DNA of 64,000 nt from Isochrysis galbana. Lineage: Eukaryota > Haptophyta > Isochrysidales > Isochrysidaceae. The stretch lies in NCBI GenBank assembly GCA_018136815.1, contig CM030935.1, positions 1,036,024 through 1,100,023 of the forward strand. Reading direction: 5' to 3'. The notes under the pieces are model-generated. The model was given only the letters and a program-made list of their open reading frames with translations. It had not been told where the DNA came from and did no database searches. The translations under genes and the position numbers were made by a program. This document shows, piece after piece, positions 31,812-40,796 of this stretch; the first letter of the stretch is position 1; every line of letters starts with the position of its first letter.

Positions 31812-32924
31812 GCTTGGCTGTGGCGTAGAGGCGCCGAGCCTAAGCAGGGCTCGTGGGAGGGAAAGGGGCAGGAGTGGGGGCAGCGAGCGAGCCTCTCGCC
31901 TCGCAGGCAGGACCGGTAGTGGAAAGAGAGTCCCCGAGAAAACGCGCGGCAAAACGAAAGTAGTTTTTTTTAGAGTAGGCGATCTCGAGGGTTCTGTGGG
32001 TAGGAGTACCTTTTAGGATGAACGGCTCCGTCTGCCGCTCGCCGCCCTAGCTTCACGTTACAACTAGATGGTAAAAAAAATACGCCGCCGTGAGTTGGGT
32101 GAGTACGTAGTTGACGGGTGTTCATTGTCGCGCGCCGTGAGTTGGGTGTGTTCACGGCGCAGCCGCAGGGTGCATTTCGTGGTTTCGCTTGGTTGAGCGC
32201 CGCGTTTACTTACGGTGCCCCATCGGGGGGATGTTGTGGTTAGGGGGAGAGCCGCCCTTAGTTAGGTTTCTCCCAAGGGAGCCTCTCTCCTTTGCTCTTC
32301 CTCTTCCTCCCTTCGTGTGTTTTGTTTCCCCCCCTTTGCCCTTTGCTCTTCGGGCGTGCACTCCCTCCGTCCGGTCCCGGTCGGGATCCTCCGATCTCGA
32401 CCTCCTTCGCCCCGTGTGTTAGGATAGGGGTGATCGCTCTCGACCCCCCTCCCTTGTTTTCTCATGTGCGCGCCCCCTTTCTTTCCTTGCGCGCGCCCCC
32501 CGTGTGTTTCCCGCGTTTTCTCTTGTGCCCCAGAGTTTCCGAGAGTCGCGCCCATGGCCGCACTCCCAGGGGCTCTGGGCGAGCTCTCTCGACCACCGCC
32601 GTCGCCCCATGCTCGTGTGAGCGGCGTTCCCGCCGGTGCCATGCCTCCCTCCAGCCCCCAACCCCAGTGCTCCCTGTGCTCAGCTCTCCGTGAGCACGGT
32701 CGCCCCTGGAGCCTGGAGGGCGCCCCGTCACGTACCTCAACAATTCTCTGAATCTCAAGCCACAACCACAACCACAACCACTCCACTCCCCCAGCCACAG
32801 TATGTGTGTGGGGCATCAGCACGCGTCAAGCGTCAAGGTGTACAAGCAAGTGCGCTGAGGGGTGTCGTGATCGTGATAGTACCGGGCTAGTCTGAGTCGA
32901 AGTATATATAGGTACTAGCACACT
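31812..32924. other. Intergenic, repeats and low complexity
   Basis: 32085-32165 has GCCGTGAGTTGGGTG repeated. 32280-32760 is C/T-rich and GC-rich with no recognisable product. 32767-32792 has ACAACC repeats. 32850-32890 is the second R3 copy. No gene is supported. Confidence 0.4.
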
Positions 32925-33031
32925 CAACTAAGTTTATACTTGGTTCGCCCATGGGGGGGCACGAGCCCCCGCTCTCTCCACTCCTCCCCTGCCGTTGGGG
33001 AGGAACCACCCATCCACCCATCCTCCTGGCA
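32925..33031 (+). repeat. Dispersed repeat R1, copy
   Basis: CAACTAAGTTTATACTTGG, then TTCGCCCATGGGGGGGCACG and an end CTCCTGGCA. It is nearly identical to 14426-14524. It abuts the gypsy fragment at 33032 directly. Confidence 0.7.
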
Positions 33032-34147
33032 TCCCCGACTTAAATCGAGACGTCTCCCGATGTCGAGCCAAGAGAGTTCATTTAACCATACGAAACGAGA
33101 GACCTAGAAGAGGAGGATTAACCCATGGATCCAAAGCGAGCACAAAATCGGCAGCTTAGCGCGGCGGCCCCCGATTTCGTACGTCACGTCCTACCACGTT
33201 CTCCCTTTTACATGAGTTTTGCTCGGGTAGTTGCGCTGGGTCAGGCGCTGACGCGACGCTAATCATCCACTTCCGGTCGACTTAGCGCTACGAACGTGAA
33301 CGGGAACGAGTACGACTCGAAGGCAGATCAGGAGGAATACGATTTGACTCTTGAATTCGACGTGGAATAACTTGATTGGATTGGGAACTTGAACTTGGAC
33401 TTGAAGAGGAGTTTGAATTGGAGAGAGCTTGAGGTTGAACCGGACGGCTGTCGAAAGTGGCGTCATACGACTCAACTAGATCAGCACAACGCCGAAGCAA
33501 CTCAATTCGAGACTCCCAAGTAGCTTCAGAACGAGGATAGCCGCGCCATTTGACGAGATACTTGAATGAAACTCCATCGCCCTTGCGATCGAGTAACTCT
33601 TCGACCAAGTACTCATCTTCAGCGAGCGGAGACGAATCGGTGACGGTGAAGTACGGACGAAGATTGGAAATGTGAACTTCATCCTTGACTTGACGATTTT
33701 CGAGATCGCGTAGACGGTAGCGAGTGGCCGAGACGGCTTCTTCTACTCGGTAAGGACCGGAGTAGAGATATTGAAGTTTGTTGGCGTGGCCAGGGATTCG
33801 ACGACAAACTCTGTCTCCTGGTTTGAACGTGACACCGAGTTTGGACTTTCGAGAGGCGGAGCGCATCGATTCACGTTGGGCTTCTTGAGTACTTTCGAGG
33901 GCAGACCGCCACGACTCGAGAAGCTTCTTATTGAGCTCGGTGGCGTAAGTGACGGCATCGGACGGAGGCCGAGATGGAAGCAACTCGAGAACAGGAGCAG
34001 GGTCAGCAAGTTGAGCTGGAAGACGAAGCTCCCGACCAAATAAGATAGCCGCGGGGGACTTGGGTACGACGCGACCGGCGGTCGCTCGCATAGACATGAG
34101 GAGAAACGGAAGGTGGTCGACCCAATGGGCGCCGCCTTCATTGGAAC
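33032..34147 (-). pseudogene. Ty3/gypsy 3' fragment: integrase end, chromodomain, 3' UTR
   Basis: On minus: integrase C-terminal part from SNEGGAHWVDHLPFLL through a GPYRVEEAV (GPY/F-type) module, chromodomain (YLVEELLDRKGDG, YLVKWRGYPRSEATWES), a Ser-rich tail and stop at 33288. A 3' UTR like that at 62249-62635 follows, including GATTTTGTGCTCGCTTTGG and the sequence just before the LTR. It stops where the LTR would begin; no LTR is present, and at the other end it joins unrelated sequence at about 34147. Related to the main element but diverged. Confidence 0.85.
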
Positions 34148-34332
34148 CGCTGTATCTCGCCGGTGCCCAGCCGCATCTTGATCTGCGCACCGACAAAACA
34201 CTCAAGGATGCCCTCGCCGACCACGTCGTGCACAATAATATCGCCGGCATGTGCCAGTTGCTTGCCACGCCGCCGGGCTTGCATGCTGCCATCCTCTCCG
34301 CCCTCGTAGTCCCAGGACAGCTCCGTCGGCAT
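34138..34332 (-). pseudogene. 5' end of an unknown gene cut by the gypsy fragment
   Basis: A 64-codon minus frame starts MPTELSWDYEGGEDG at 34332, preceded on the sense strand by a CT-rich leader (34344-34450), the pattern of real gene starts here. It continues through GDIIVHDVVGEGILECF to the retroelement junction at about 34147. The opposite strand also has an open frame, but without the leader. Family not recognised. Confidence 0.35.
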
Positions 34333-34642
34333 ACCAAAGGCTGGGAGGCGGGGGGAGGAGGAAGGGGGCGAGGGGGAGGGGGGAGCGGGAGGCACGGTGC
34401 CCCGGGAAAAAGTCTGGCGGGAGCGGGAGACAGAGAAAAAGAGAGAGCCTTTTGGCTTGTAAAATACAGAAAAAGACGAAATAGTAAAGATATAATCGAA
34501 GCGGGGGACAACCCACGACGACAGCAGCTGTCGCGCCCCCCGCCCCCTTGCTTAATTCTGAGGGGCTTGGTCTCATATGCTCAAATCCTTGGGAATCCCA
34601 TGGATTTATATATAACTTCTGGGCCTCGTGAGCATCGGCGAA

Positions 34643-34742
34643 CTAAGCCTAGCTTAGTGCGCAGCAGCCCCGTCGTGGGCTGCAAGTTGAGGGGTTCGAA
34701 TCCGGGGCGCACCTTGTGTGCGTCCTGGGCCTCAGCTTTTTT
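34643..34742 (+). repeat. tRNA-derived SINE-like unit
   Basis: A-box TAGCTTAGTGCG (34650-34661), B-box GGTTCGAATCC (34693-34703) and a T6 Pol III terminator (34737-34742). A GCAGCC/GGCTGC stem lies where an anticodon arm would be, but acceptor and T stems do not pair. So it is tRNA-derived, not a working tRNA. Confidence 0.5.
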
Positions 34743-34818
34743 ATTTGCGTGCGGGTAAGGCGTGCGGGAAAAGCGCTGTAGATACGTAGTATTACTAGTA
34801 GTAAACTTAAACATGGCT

Positions 34819-34926
34819 GTCTAACACTTGTCTGTTAGACAGGAAAACACCTCCATTTGGCCCCCTTGTCAAACACCACCCCCAAAGTGGTGTTTGACCC
34901 CCAAAATCCTGATCTAATATTAGATC
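34819..34926. repeat. Three consecutive perfect hairpins
   Basis: 8-bp stem GTCTAACA at 34819-34826 / 34833-34840; 12-bp stem GTCAAACACCAC at 34868-34879 / 34887-34898 with a 7-nt loop; and the 16-bp palindrome GATCTAATATTAGATC at 34911-34926. They lie 180-290 nt past the stop of the convergent calpain-like gene. Function unknown. Confidence 0.7.
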
Positions 34927-35103
34927 ACAGTCCCTGGTCCCTACTCAGATGTTTTATTATTATTGAGAGTTTACGCGAAATATGATCGCCAATAAGGATC
35001 AGCTCAATCAAGACGTACACGCTAGCACATTGAGCACTCGCCACAAATGTGTCGGTAGGTCGCGGTCTGGATGACACTTGCACCCCGAGCGCAAGGTTGC
35101 GTC

Positions 35104-37872
35104 TTATCGTGCGCCGAGCGCTCTGTCAAGGAACGCAATGCGGTGATCCATAATGGCTTCTAGCCTCTCCATCTTGGAGAGAACATGAAAGTACGGCGAT
35201 GCACGTTTCTTCCCGCCCGCGCTGCAGATTTCGCATCCACAAGGATCAAGGCAATCCGGTGCGCCCTCAGAGTCATCAAAGCCATCTGCGAGCCTGATCG
35301 GGAGCTCTGAGTACAGGGTAACCACCAAATGCGGCAGGCCCCCGCTACTCGCACTCATAGCTGCCAGCTGGCCCTCTCCCAAGAAGGGGGCGAGGACGTG
35401 CGTCGGTCCGGCCTCGAGCTCTGCGCCAAACGTGATGCCGTTACGAGCGACCGGCGACAGCACATGAGAATTTGCAGGAAGGTCTGTCAAGGGAGTTGGT
35501 CCGCCAGCAGAAGGTGCTAGCCCCATCCCTATAGCAGGATACTGCGGCGCCTCTTGCATGCCGGCCTGTGTGCGCATGTCGTTCTGCAAGCCAATGGTGT
35601 CAATGAAGGCGAAAACGCGGCCCTTGCTTGCAGAGGAGGACGTGTCTTCCCCGATTGAGAAGTTGAGCTGTAGGCCGGATCGAAAACCATCTGAGCCTGG
35701 AGGACTGCCAGCCCTGTCACACGGCGTGACCATCCGGAGAACATGCCAATCGTTGGCCGGTCGCAGTGGTTCGAGGCCAAAGTCGGGTTTGCCGTCATCC
35801 TCTCGGTCGTCCGAGAGCACCGTAAGGAGGAAGGGCGACTCGAACCCTGGGTTCATGCAATACGGCACGATCACGTATGGTGCATCTGCAGCGGGCAGCA
35901 ATAGCTCGATGGAGTTCCGACGGCCGACCCGCGGCTCGGCATGCTCAAGCAGATCTCCATCACCCAACCAAAGTTTACGGCGCAGCTTATCTCGACCTAA
36001 GTTACCCCTCAACACCAGGATCCCAATCGGCGCAGCGGGTGCTCCACGGGGAAGTGTGAGCTCGATGAGCACCCGGGTTTCTGGTTTTCGTGTGGTCAAC
36101 AGCCATTGCGGGTTGGTGCGCCATGAAAGCAGGGAAGGTGGCCCTCCCGCAGAATCATCGGCCCAACGTGCCCGCATCGAGAATCGTGTCCAACGGTCGT
36201 CCGCCATCCTGACTAGATAGAGGTCGGTGAAGTGCGCGCAGAAGTCACCGAACTCGATCCAAAAAGTTCCGTCGGATGCGTCACGGTAGTTAAGGAGTTG
36301 GCGCAGTCGAGACGTCCACGAGGAGTCCCCATCCGACCATTTGCCCTTCCATTCTGAATCGCCCACAAACCCACGTAAGCGTAGCATCCTGCCGCAAGGC
36401 ATCTCCCCGCATGTGACCACACAGTATGTGCGATTTGCGTTGAGTCCTAGAGCTGCCGCAGCCGTTGCCACCTCGCCCGCTGCCGCATCCACACGTGCGC
36501 CCATAACGTGTGCAGTCCGGCTTGCCTCTTGCAATGCCGCCCACACTTCCTCTGGCTGCGCGCCACGCAGAGGCATCAGCTGCTCCCGCGCCTTGCCGCC
36601 TGAAAGAAGCTCGAGCCCAAGGAGCGCTGCTTCCTGCGTCTGGGGCGCCTCCGTCCCAGCATAGTTGCCATGGAGTTTAGCCAGGCCCTTTTCGAGGATG
36701 GCAGCCCAAAACACGGCCCGGTCTGGCGAGCGTGAGTATGCGAGCTGCCCGTCGGAAGTACACGGCAACCGATCATCAATTATCACCACCTTCCAGTCGT
36801 CCTCGCTGTTTGGGTCGTCTTGCCAGAAGCGAAGGGCGTACAGTCCGCGTTCCGCATGCTCAGTGGAGACGAATACTTTGGCAATCACGTCTCGATCTCC
36901 GGCCAGCACATTGGCGGACCCCATCAACCAGCCGTTTGAGAGTGGGCCGGGGACGATTCCCTCAATCTCCCAGTCATTCTTCCACAGCCTCGCTTCGGGC
37001 CCTGCAATCTCGATGGGTCTACGCCAACTAGTGACACAAGAGGCGTGTGCACCAGGGCCCAAAGACGCGCCGGAGGCAGGAAAGTCGGGGTCTTCGAACT
37101 TCCCGCCGGAGCGAATGGAGGCCAGCGCAATGCCAATCATCCTTTCTGCATCCGCCTGTTGTTTCTCGGACAAGCCTTGGCCTTCAACGGTAAGCTGAGG
37201 CTCTCCATTGTACTCGATCGGGGTGACTGGAGCCGTTGCCACTGGTCTCGATGGTGACGCTGCTCTAGGCGGCACAATGGGCGCGGTGTCCGGCGAAGGC
37301 GCAACCTGCACAGAAGAAAAAGCTGCGAGCGCCGGCGGTGCGGGCGGTGCGGGCGCTGGGGCAGCCCGACTTATTGGGGCTGCGCAAAGCGCTGGGGGTG
37401 GGGCGGGCGGAGCTACTGGCGCTAGAGGCTCTGGGGCGCTCCCTAGCCCCGCTTGGAGCGGGATAAGCTGAGCCCCTGGATCTTCCGGCGCATGGAGAGT
37501 CAGTGTGAAGCTCGAGGTGATCCCGGGGTCGAAGAAGGAGACGCACACGATGTATGGCAGCATGCCCTCGCGCGCGATGAGGTTGAGCGTGAGCACCTGC
37601 TGCTCAGAGGCCTTGAACTTAGACTTGCCCGCCATGTCAAGCTTGGACATCTCGGTCTTGCGGCTGTTCGAGTCACTCGCCAGCAGCACCCACAGCCCAA
37701 TCGGCTTGTACTCCGTCGTGGCTTGCTGGCGGAGTGTCAGGGTGTAGGTGGCACTTGCCCCAGCAGGAACCGAGGGAATGAGCTGGAACTGCGGGTTGGA
37801 GCTCCACGTAGGGTACTTGGGGCAGCCCCCGCTCGTCTCGCTCGTCCACTCGCCGCTAACCTGCACCTCCAT
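35104..37872 (-). CDS. Calpain-like protein lacking the catalytic triad
   Basis: 922 aa from the ATG at 37872 (MEVQVSGEW); 46 upstream codons are low-complexity leader. Residues 1-130 form a calpain C2-like (domain III type) module; 140-220 is Pro/Ala-rich; 235-565 aligns with the calpain protease core (FEDPDFP, GPLSNGWLMGSANVLAG, FWAAILEKGLAKLHGNY, EWKGKWSDG, FWIEFGDFCAHFTDLYL). Two further C2-like modules follow (RNPQ-type WRTNPQWLL... and onwards), then a Cys-rich CLDPCGCEICSAGG and a coiled end. The active-site Cys (G.LGDCW) is Gly314, the His (HAYSV) is Arg481, and the Asn (RNPWG) is Gly501. It should be an inactive pseudoprotease, probably a scaffold or membrane-binding protein. Intact single exon, TAA stop. 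Confidence 0.88.
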   Translation of the reverse strand: MEVQVSGEWTSETSGGCPKYPTWSSNPQFQLIPSVPAGASATYTLTLRQQATTEYKPIGLWVLLASDSNSRKTEMSKLDMAGKSKFKASEQQVLTLNLIAREGMLPYIVCVSFFDPGITSSFTLTLHAPEDPGAQLIPLQAGLGSAPEPLAPVAPPAPPPALCAAPISRAAPAPAPPAPPALAAFSSVQVAPSPDTAPIVPPRAASPSRPVATAPVTPIEYNGEPQLTVEGQGLSEKQQADAERMIGIALASIRSGGKFEDPDFPASGASLGPGAHASCVTSWRRPIEIAGPEARLWKNDWEIEGIVPGPLSNGWLMGSANVLAGDRDVIAKVFVSTEHAERGLYALRFWQDDPNSEDDWKVVIIDDRLPCTSDGQLAYSRSPDRAVFWAAILEKGLAKLHGNYAGTEAPQTQEAALLGLELLSGGKAREQLMPLRGAQPEEVWAALQEASRTAHVMGARVDAAAGEVATAAAALGLNANRTYCVVTCGEMPCGRMLRLRGFVGDSEWKGKWSDGDSSWTSRLRQLLNYRDASDGTFWIEFGDFCAHFTDLYLVRMADDRWTRFSMRARWADDSAGGPPSLLSWRTNPQWLLTTRKPETRVLIELTLPRGAPAAPIGILVLRGNLGRDKLRRKLWLGDGDLLEHAEPRVGRRNSIELLLPAADAPYVIVPYCMNPGFESPFLLTVLSDDREDDGKPDFGLEPLRPANDWHVLRMVTPCDRAGSPPGSDGFRSGLQLNFSIGEDTSSSASKGRVFAFIDTIGLQNDMRTQAGMQEAPQYPAIGMGLAPSAGGPTPLTDLPANSHVLSPVARNGITFGAELEAGPTHVLAPFLGEGQLAAMSASSGGLPHLVVTLYSELPIRLADGFDDSEGAPDCLDPCGCEICSAGGKKRASPYFHVLSKMERLEAIMDHRIAFLDRALGAR

Positions 37873-37879
37873 CGCCCGC

Positions 37880-38160
37880 TCCTTTCCTCTGCCTCTCACT
37901 CCCTCTTGCTCTCGATCGACCACCCGTCTCCGTCGACTCTCCCTCCCTCCCTCCCTCTTCCCCCGTCCCCTTCCCCCCTGCCTCTCTCTCCCTTTAACAG
38001 ACAGACACACAGACTCTCGTCTCCCTGTCCGTCCCTTTTCTCTTTCCCCCCCTCTCTCCCTTTCTCTCTCTTGAGGGGTCGGTGTCTCGTCTTTCGCGAG
38101 GCAAGCGGCGGCGAGGGAGAACTTTTTTCAACTGCCAGAGAGAGAGGGAGACGCATTAAG
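37880..38160. promoter_or_regulatory. C/T-rich (plus) leader of the calpain-like gene
   Basis: A pyrimidine-rich plus strand, so purine-rich on the gene's sense strand, as for the transporter at 1-912. It ends near a TAAGTTTATA motif (38157-38166) shared with R1 ends. Confidence 0.4.
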
Positions 38161-38197
38161 TTTATAGTAGTAAATTTATTCCTATGTGGAGGTGTAG

Positions 38198-38689
38198 GCT
38201 ATCCCAGTTGAGTATCCAGTATCTACCCCCGTCGGTATCGAGACCCGCCACGTCCCTGTGACAAAGCGCGAGTGCCGCTTCTGCTTTTTGGCCAAGCAGG
38301 AGCTGGTCAAGCACGACAAGCTGGGCCGCATGTACGTCAACTTTGTGCTCTTCGAGAAGAAGGTGGACTCGGATGGCACGGGCGTGCGCCTCGACGCGGA
38401 TGAGATGCGCGAGCTCAACTTTCGCAAGTTTGTGCTGAAGAGTTCGAAGAAGGAGGAGAAGAAGTGGGGGATCGTCCTCCGCGGTTACGACATGCACAAG
38501 TACTCGGAAGGCACGATGCCGGTCAAGGTGTACAGGTGCTCGAGCGCGGAGTTCCCTTACGTCGAGTCGAGCAGCCAACAGTTTATCAGTTCCGTTGCGA
38601 AGGCTCTTGGTCGGCCTTACCGCACTGCCCCCAAGACTCCGTTTGTGCTTTACGCACTCCGCGACGAGACCATGACGGTGCACGCATAG
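38198..38689 (+). CDS. Unrecognised ORF, 5' truncated (163 codons)
   Basis: An open frame with no initiating ATG: a TAG lies just upstream (38195-38197), which is also a possible splice acceptor, then AIPVEYPVSTPVG. The peptide looks like real protein: a CRFCFLAKQEL motif, MYVNFVLFEKKVD, WGIVLRGYDMHKY and FVLYALRDETMTVHA before the stop. A second short frame after it (from 38702, MWNGLCGECKKKYGK) is Cys-rich. It may be the last exon of a gene, or a truncated copy. Family not recognised. Confidence 0.4.
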   Translation, partial: AIPVEYPVSTPVGIETRHVPVTKRECRFCFLAKQELVKHDKLGRMYVNFVLFEKKVDSDGTGVRLDADEMRELNFRKFVLKSSKKEEKKWGIVLRGYDMHKYSEGTMPVKVYRCSSAEFPYVESSSQQFISSVAKALGRPYRTAPKTPFVLYALRDETMTVHA

Positions 38690-38810
38690 GATCAGCTAAG
38701 CATGTGGAACGGCCTCTGTGGCGAATGTAAAAAGAAGTACGGCAAGCCGCGCACTCGTGCGGGCGGTGTGCAGCGTAAATGCGCGGTTTGAAGCGGATGA
38801 AGGTCACAGC

Positions 38811-39335
38811 TCATGCTCGTCGGCGACTACTCCGATGAGTACGACAAGATCCCAAAGATCAACTACATTGGAGACGAGGCCGCCGTCGCATACCTCTGCA
38901 TGGAATACATCACGGCGGTCGCGTACGCTGAAACGAGTCCCATGGTGCAAGTGCGCCGAGCAGCTGGCAAACTCTTATGGAGAACAAGAAGGCCGTCCTC
39001 GCACGCGTCACGGACCTCGTCACTCGTCACCCAAGATCAGCCAAGCGACATCGTCGCCTGCCAGCAGAACGACATCGTCGCCTGCCAGCAGAACGACATC
39101 GACAATAGGATCGAGGATGAGGGGTGTGAGAAAAAGACGAAGAAGATGAAAACTCAGTCTGCGTAGCTGGGGGTTACCACGTGCGGGAGGCTACGCGCAC
39201 GCGCCGCGTTCTTGTATGTTGTGATTAGCTTTGTAGTCGTCTTTACAACAACAATACTAATTGCTGATAATGCATTGCAAATGAAAACAAAATTAACACC
39301 TGGCCCTCTTTTGACGGAACGCGACTTTTGTTTGA
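38811..39335 (+). repeat. Repeat R5 with ORF, plus copy
   Basis: Homologous to 28301-28845 reversed. Encodes in one frame from 38813 MLVGDYSDEYDKIPK, YIGDEAAVAYLCMEYITAVAY, VACQQNDI repeated in tandem, and a Lys-rich end before TAG at 39164. It ends with CCTGGCCCTCTTTTGACGG. The two copies begin to match at the same base (AGCTCATGCTCG), which suggests a defined element edge. Protein family unknown. Confidence 0.6.
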
Positions 39336-39473
39336 TGTCGAGCAGTGCGGCCAGTTCGAGTTTGAGGTCATCGAAGCGGGTAGCGGGTACTGCTGATGAT
39401 GTTGGCGAGCTTGGCCTCTCCGGGCCTCCCTCGGAGACGTCGGACGTCCAATGGGCTCCACGGCTGGCTGATT

Positions 39474-40796
39474 TGTCGCATTCATCTTAGATGATGCGAT
39501 TTCCAGGCTCTTGTTTCCAGGTCCTTCGCCGTGCGGCCACACGGTGAAGCTCAGGTACATCTAGGTTGGTAGGGTTCGTCCCTAGCGATCTAGAATTCGA
39601 GTTCTCGTTTCGTTCCTTCTAGCCTGTTTGTCAGGTCTAGATTCCAGGTTTCCTCCTTTCGGGTAATCTTGACCCAAAGGAGCCAGGTCGCCTGTCACTC
39701 GCTGCGCGCTTGTCTCAGGCTCTCAGGTTACCTTGTGAAGGCTTGTTTAGCTTCTTGCAAGGCTTGTCGTTTCTTGTTGGGTTCCGGTTCTTTCTTGGGA
39801 CCTGCTCACTTTCGTTGTCGTCCAGGCCTGTTCTTCGTAGGTTCTGCTTGGCCTGGTTAGGGTTTCGTTGCCTTCCCGCGTTCGGCGTTTGGCGTTGGCG
39901 TTCGGAAATTTCCTCTCACATTCCCTAGGTCCGCTACCCTTGGCTTGTAGGTCCTTGCTTCTTTCTTCTCGGTCAAGGTTTTGGCGAGCAAGTCGGTTGC
40001 TCTATCCGCTCGAGATTTGAGGTTTAATTTGCCATCTCCCCTTGGAGACCGGTGTAGGTTCGCTTCCTAGGTGAGGGAATCTTTCCCCTTGATGCAAGTT
40101 ACATGCAAGCCCTTGGCCCCTTTGGTGTTTCTTCCCCTTGGTTGCTACTCAGGGTTGTTCGTTAGAAGCGTCTAGAAGGTTCACGCTCAACGGCAAGATT
40201 TATTCGGTCGTGAAGATATCTCGTCGCGATCTGTATCCAAAGTGATCGCCGTGGTCGCGCGACACGACGCTCCCCTTCGGACTCTCCGCTACGTGGGAAG
40301 TTACAACGGAGACACGCTCCGGCCGTCGCTGCGGAGTCTCTCTCTCTCTCGCTCTCTCTCTCCGTCTCTCGCGACGTGTTTGAGTTATCGGTGATTTGGG
40401 GTCGCGGTTGCTTGATAATTTGCTTGGTTTGGGTGAATGATTCCGGTGTGTTCGTGAGTCGGTGTATCCTGTTGTTCTCAGCTCCGTTGTCCGTCGTTGT
40501 TCGCTGCGTCGCTGCACTCAAGCAGCTTAGGCTCCCTCCCTGAGGGAAGAGTTCTTTGTAGGTCTAACAATCTCTTAAAACCCAACACACTAGGGCCGCT
40601 AGGAGCGCCTCGCCGCCCCACAGCCCTTCGTTCGCCGTTCGTTCCCCGTCCAGACACCCAAATGGGGTTGCCCGACCCAGTCCAGAATTTCATTCACCCG
40701 ACTCCCGGTGGGGAGGAGGGCCAAAGCGCCGCGCTAGCCGCCGGTGCTGCTCGCGACGGAGTGGCTCAGAGCCCTCCGGCTCCGCTCGACTCGACA
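39474..40796 (+). repeat. 5' LTR
   Basis: 1323 bp, TGTCG...CGACA. It contains a CT-rich stretch (40335-40375) and, unusually, the gag start codon at 40662, so the last 135 bp of the LTR is coding. Confidence 0.95.

Noticed and set aside
34643-34742. A functional tRNA gene
   Set aside because: A and B boxes are present but the acceptor and T stems do not pair.
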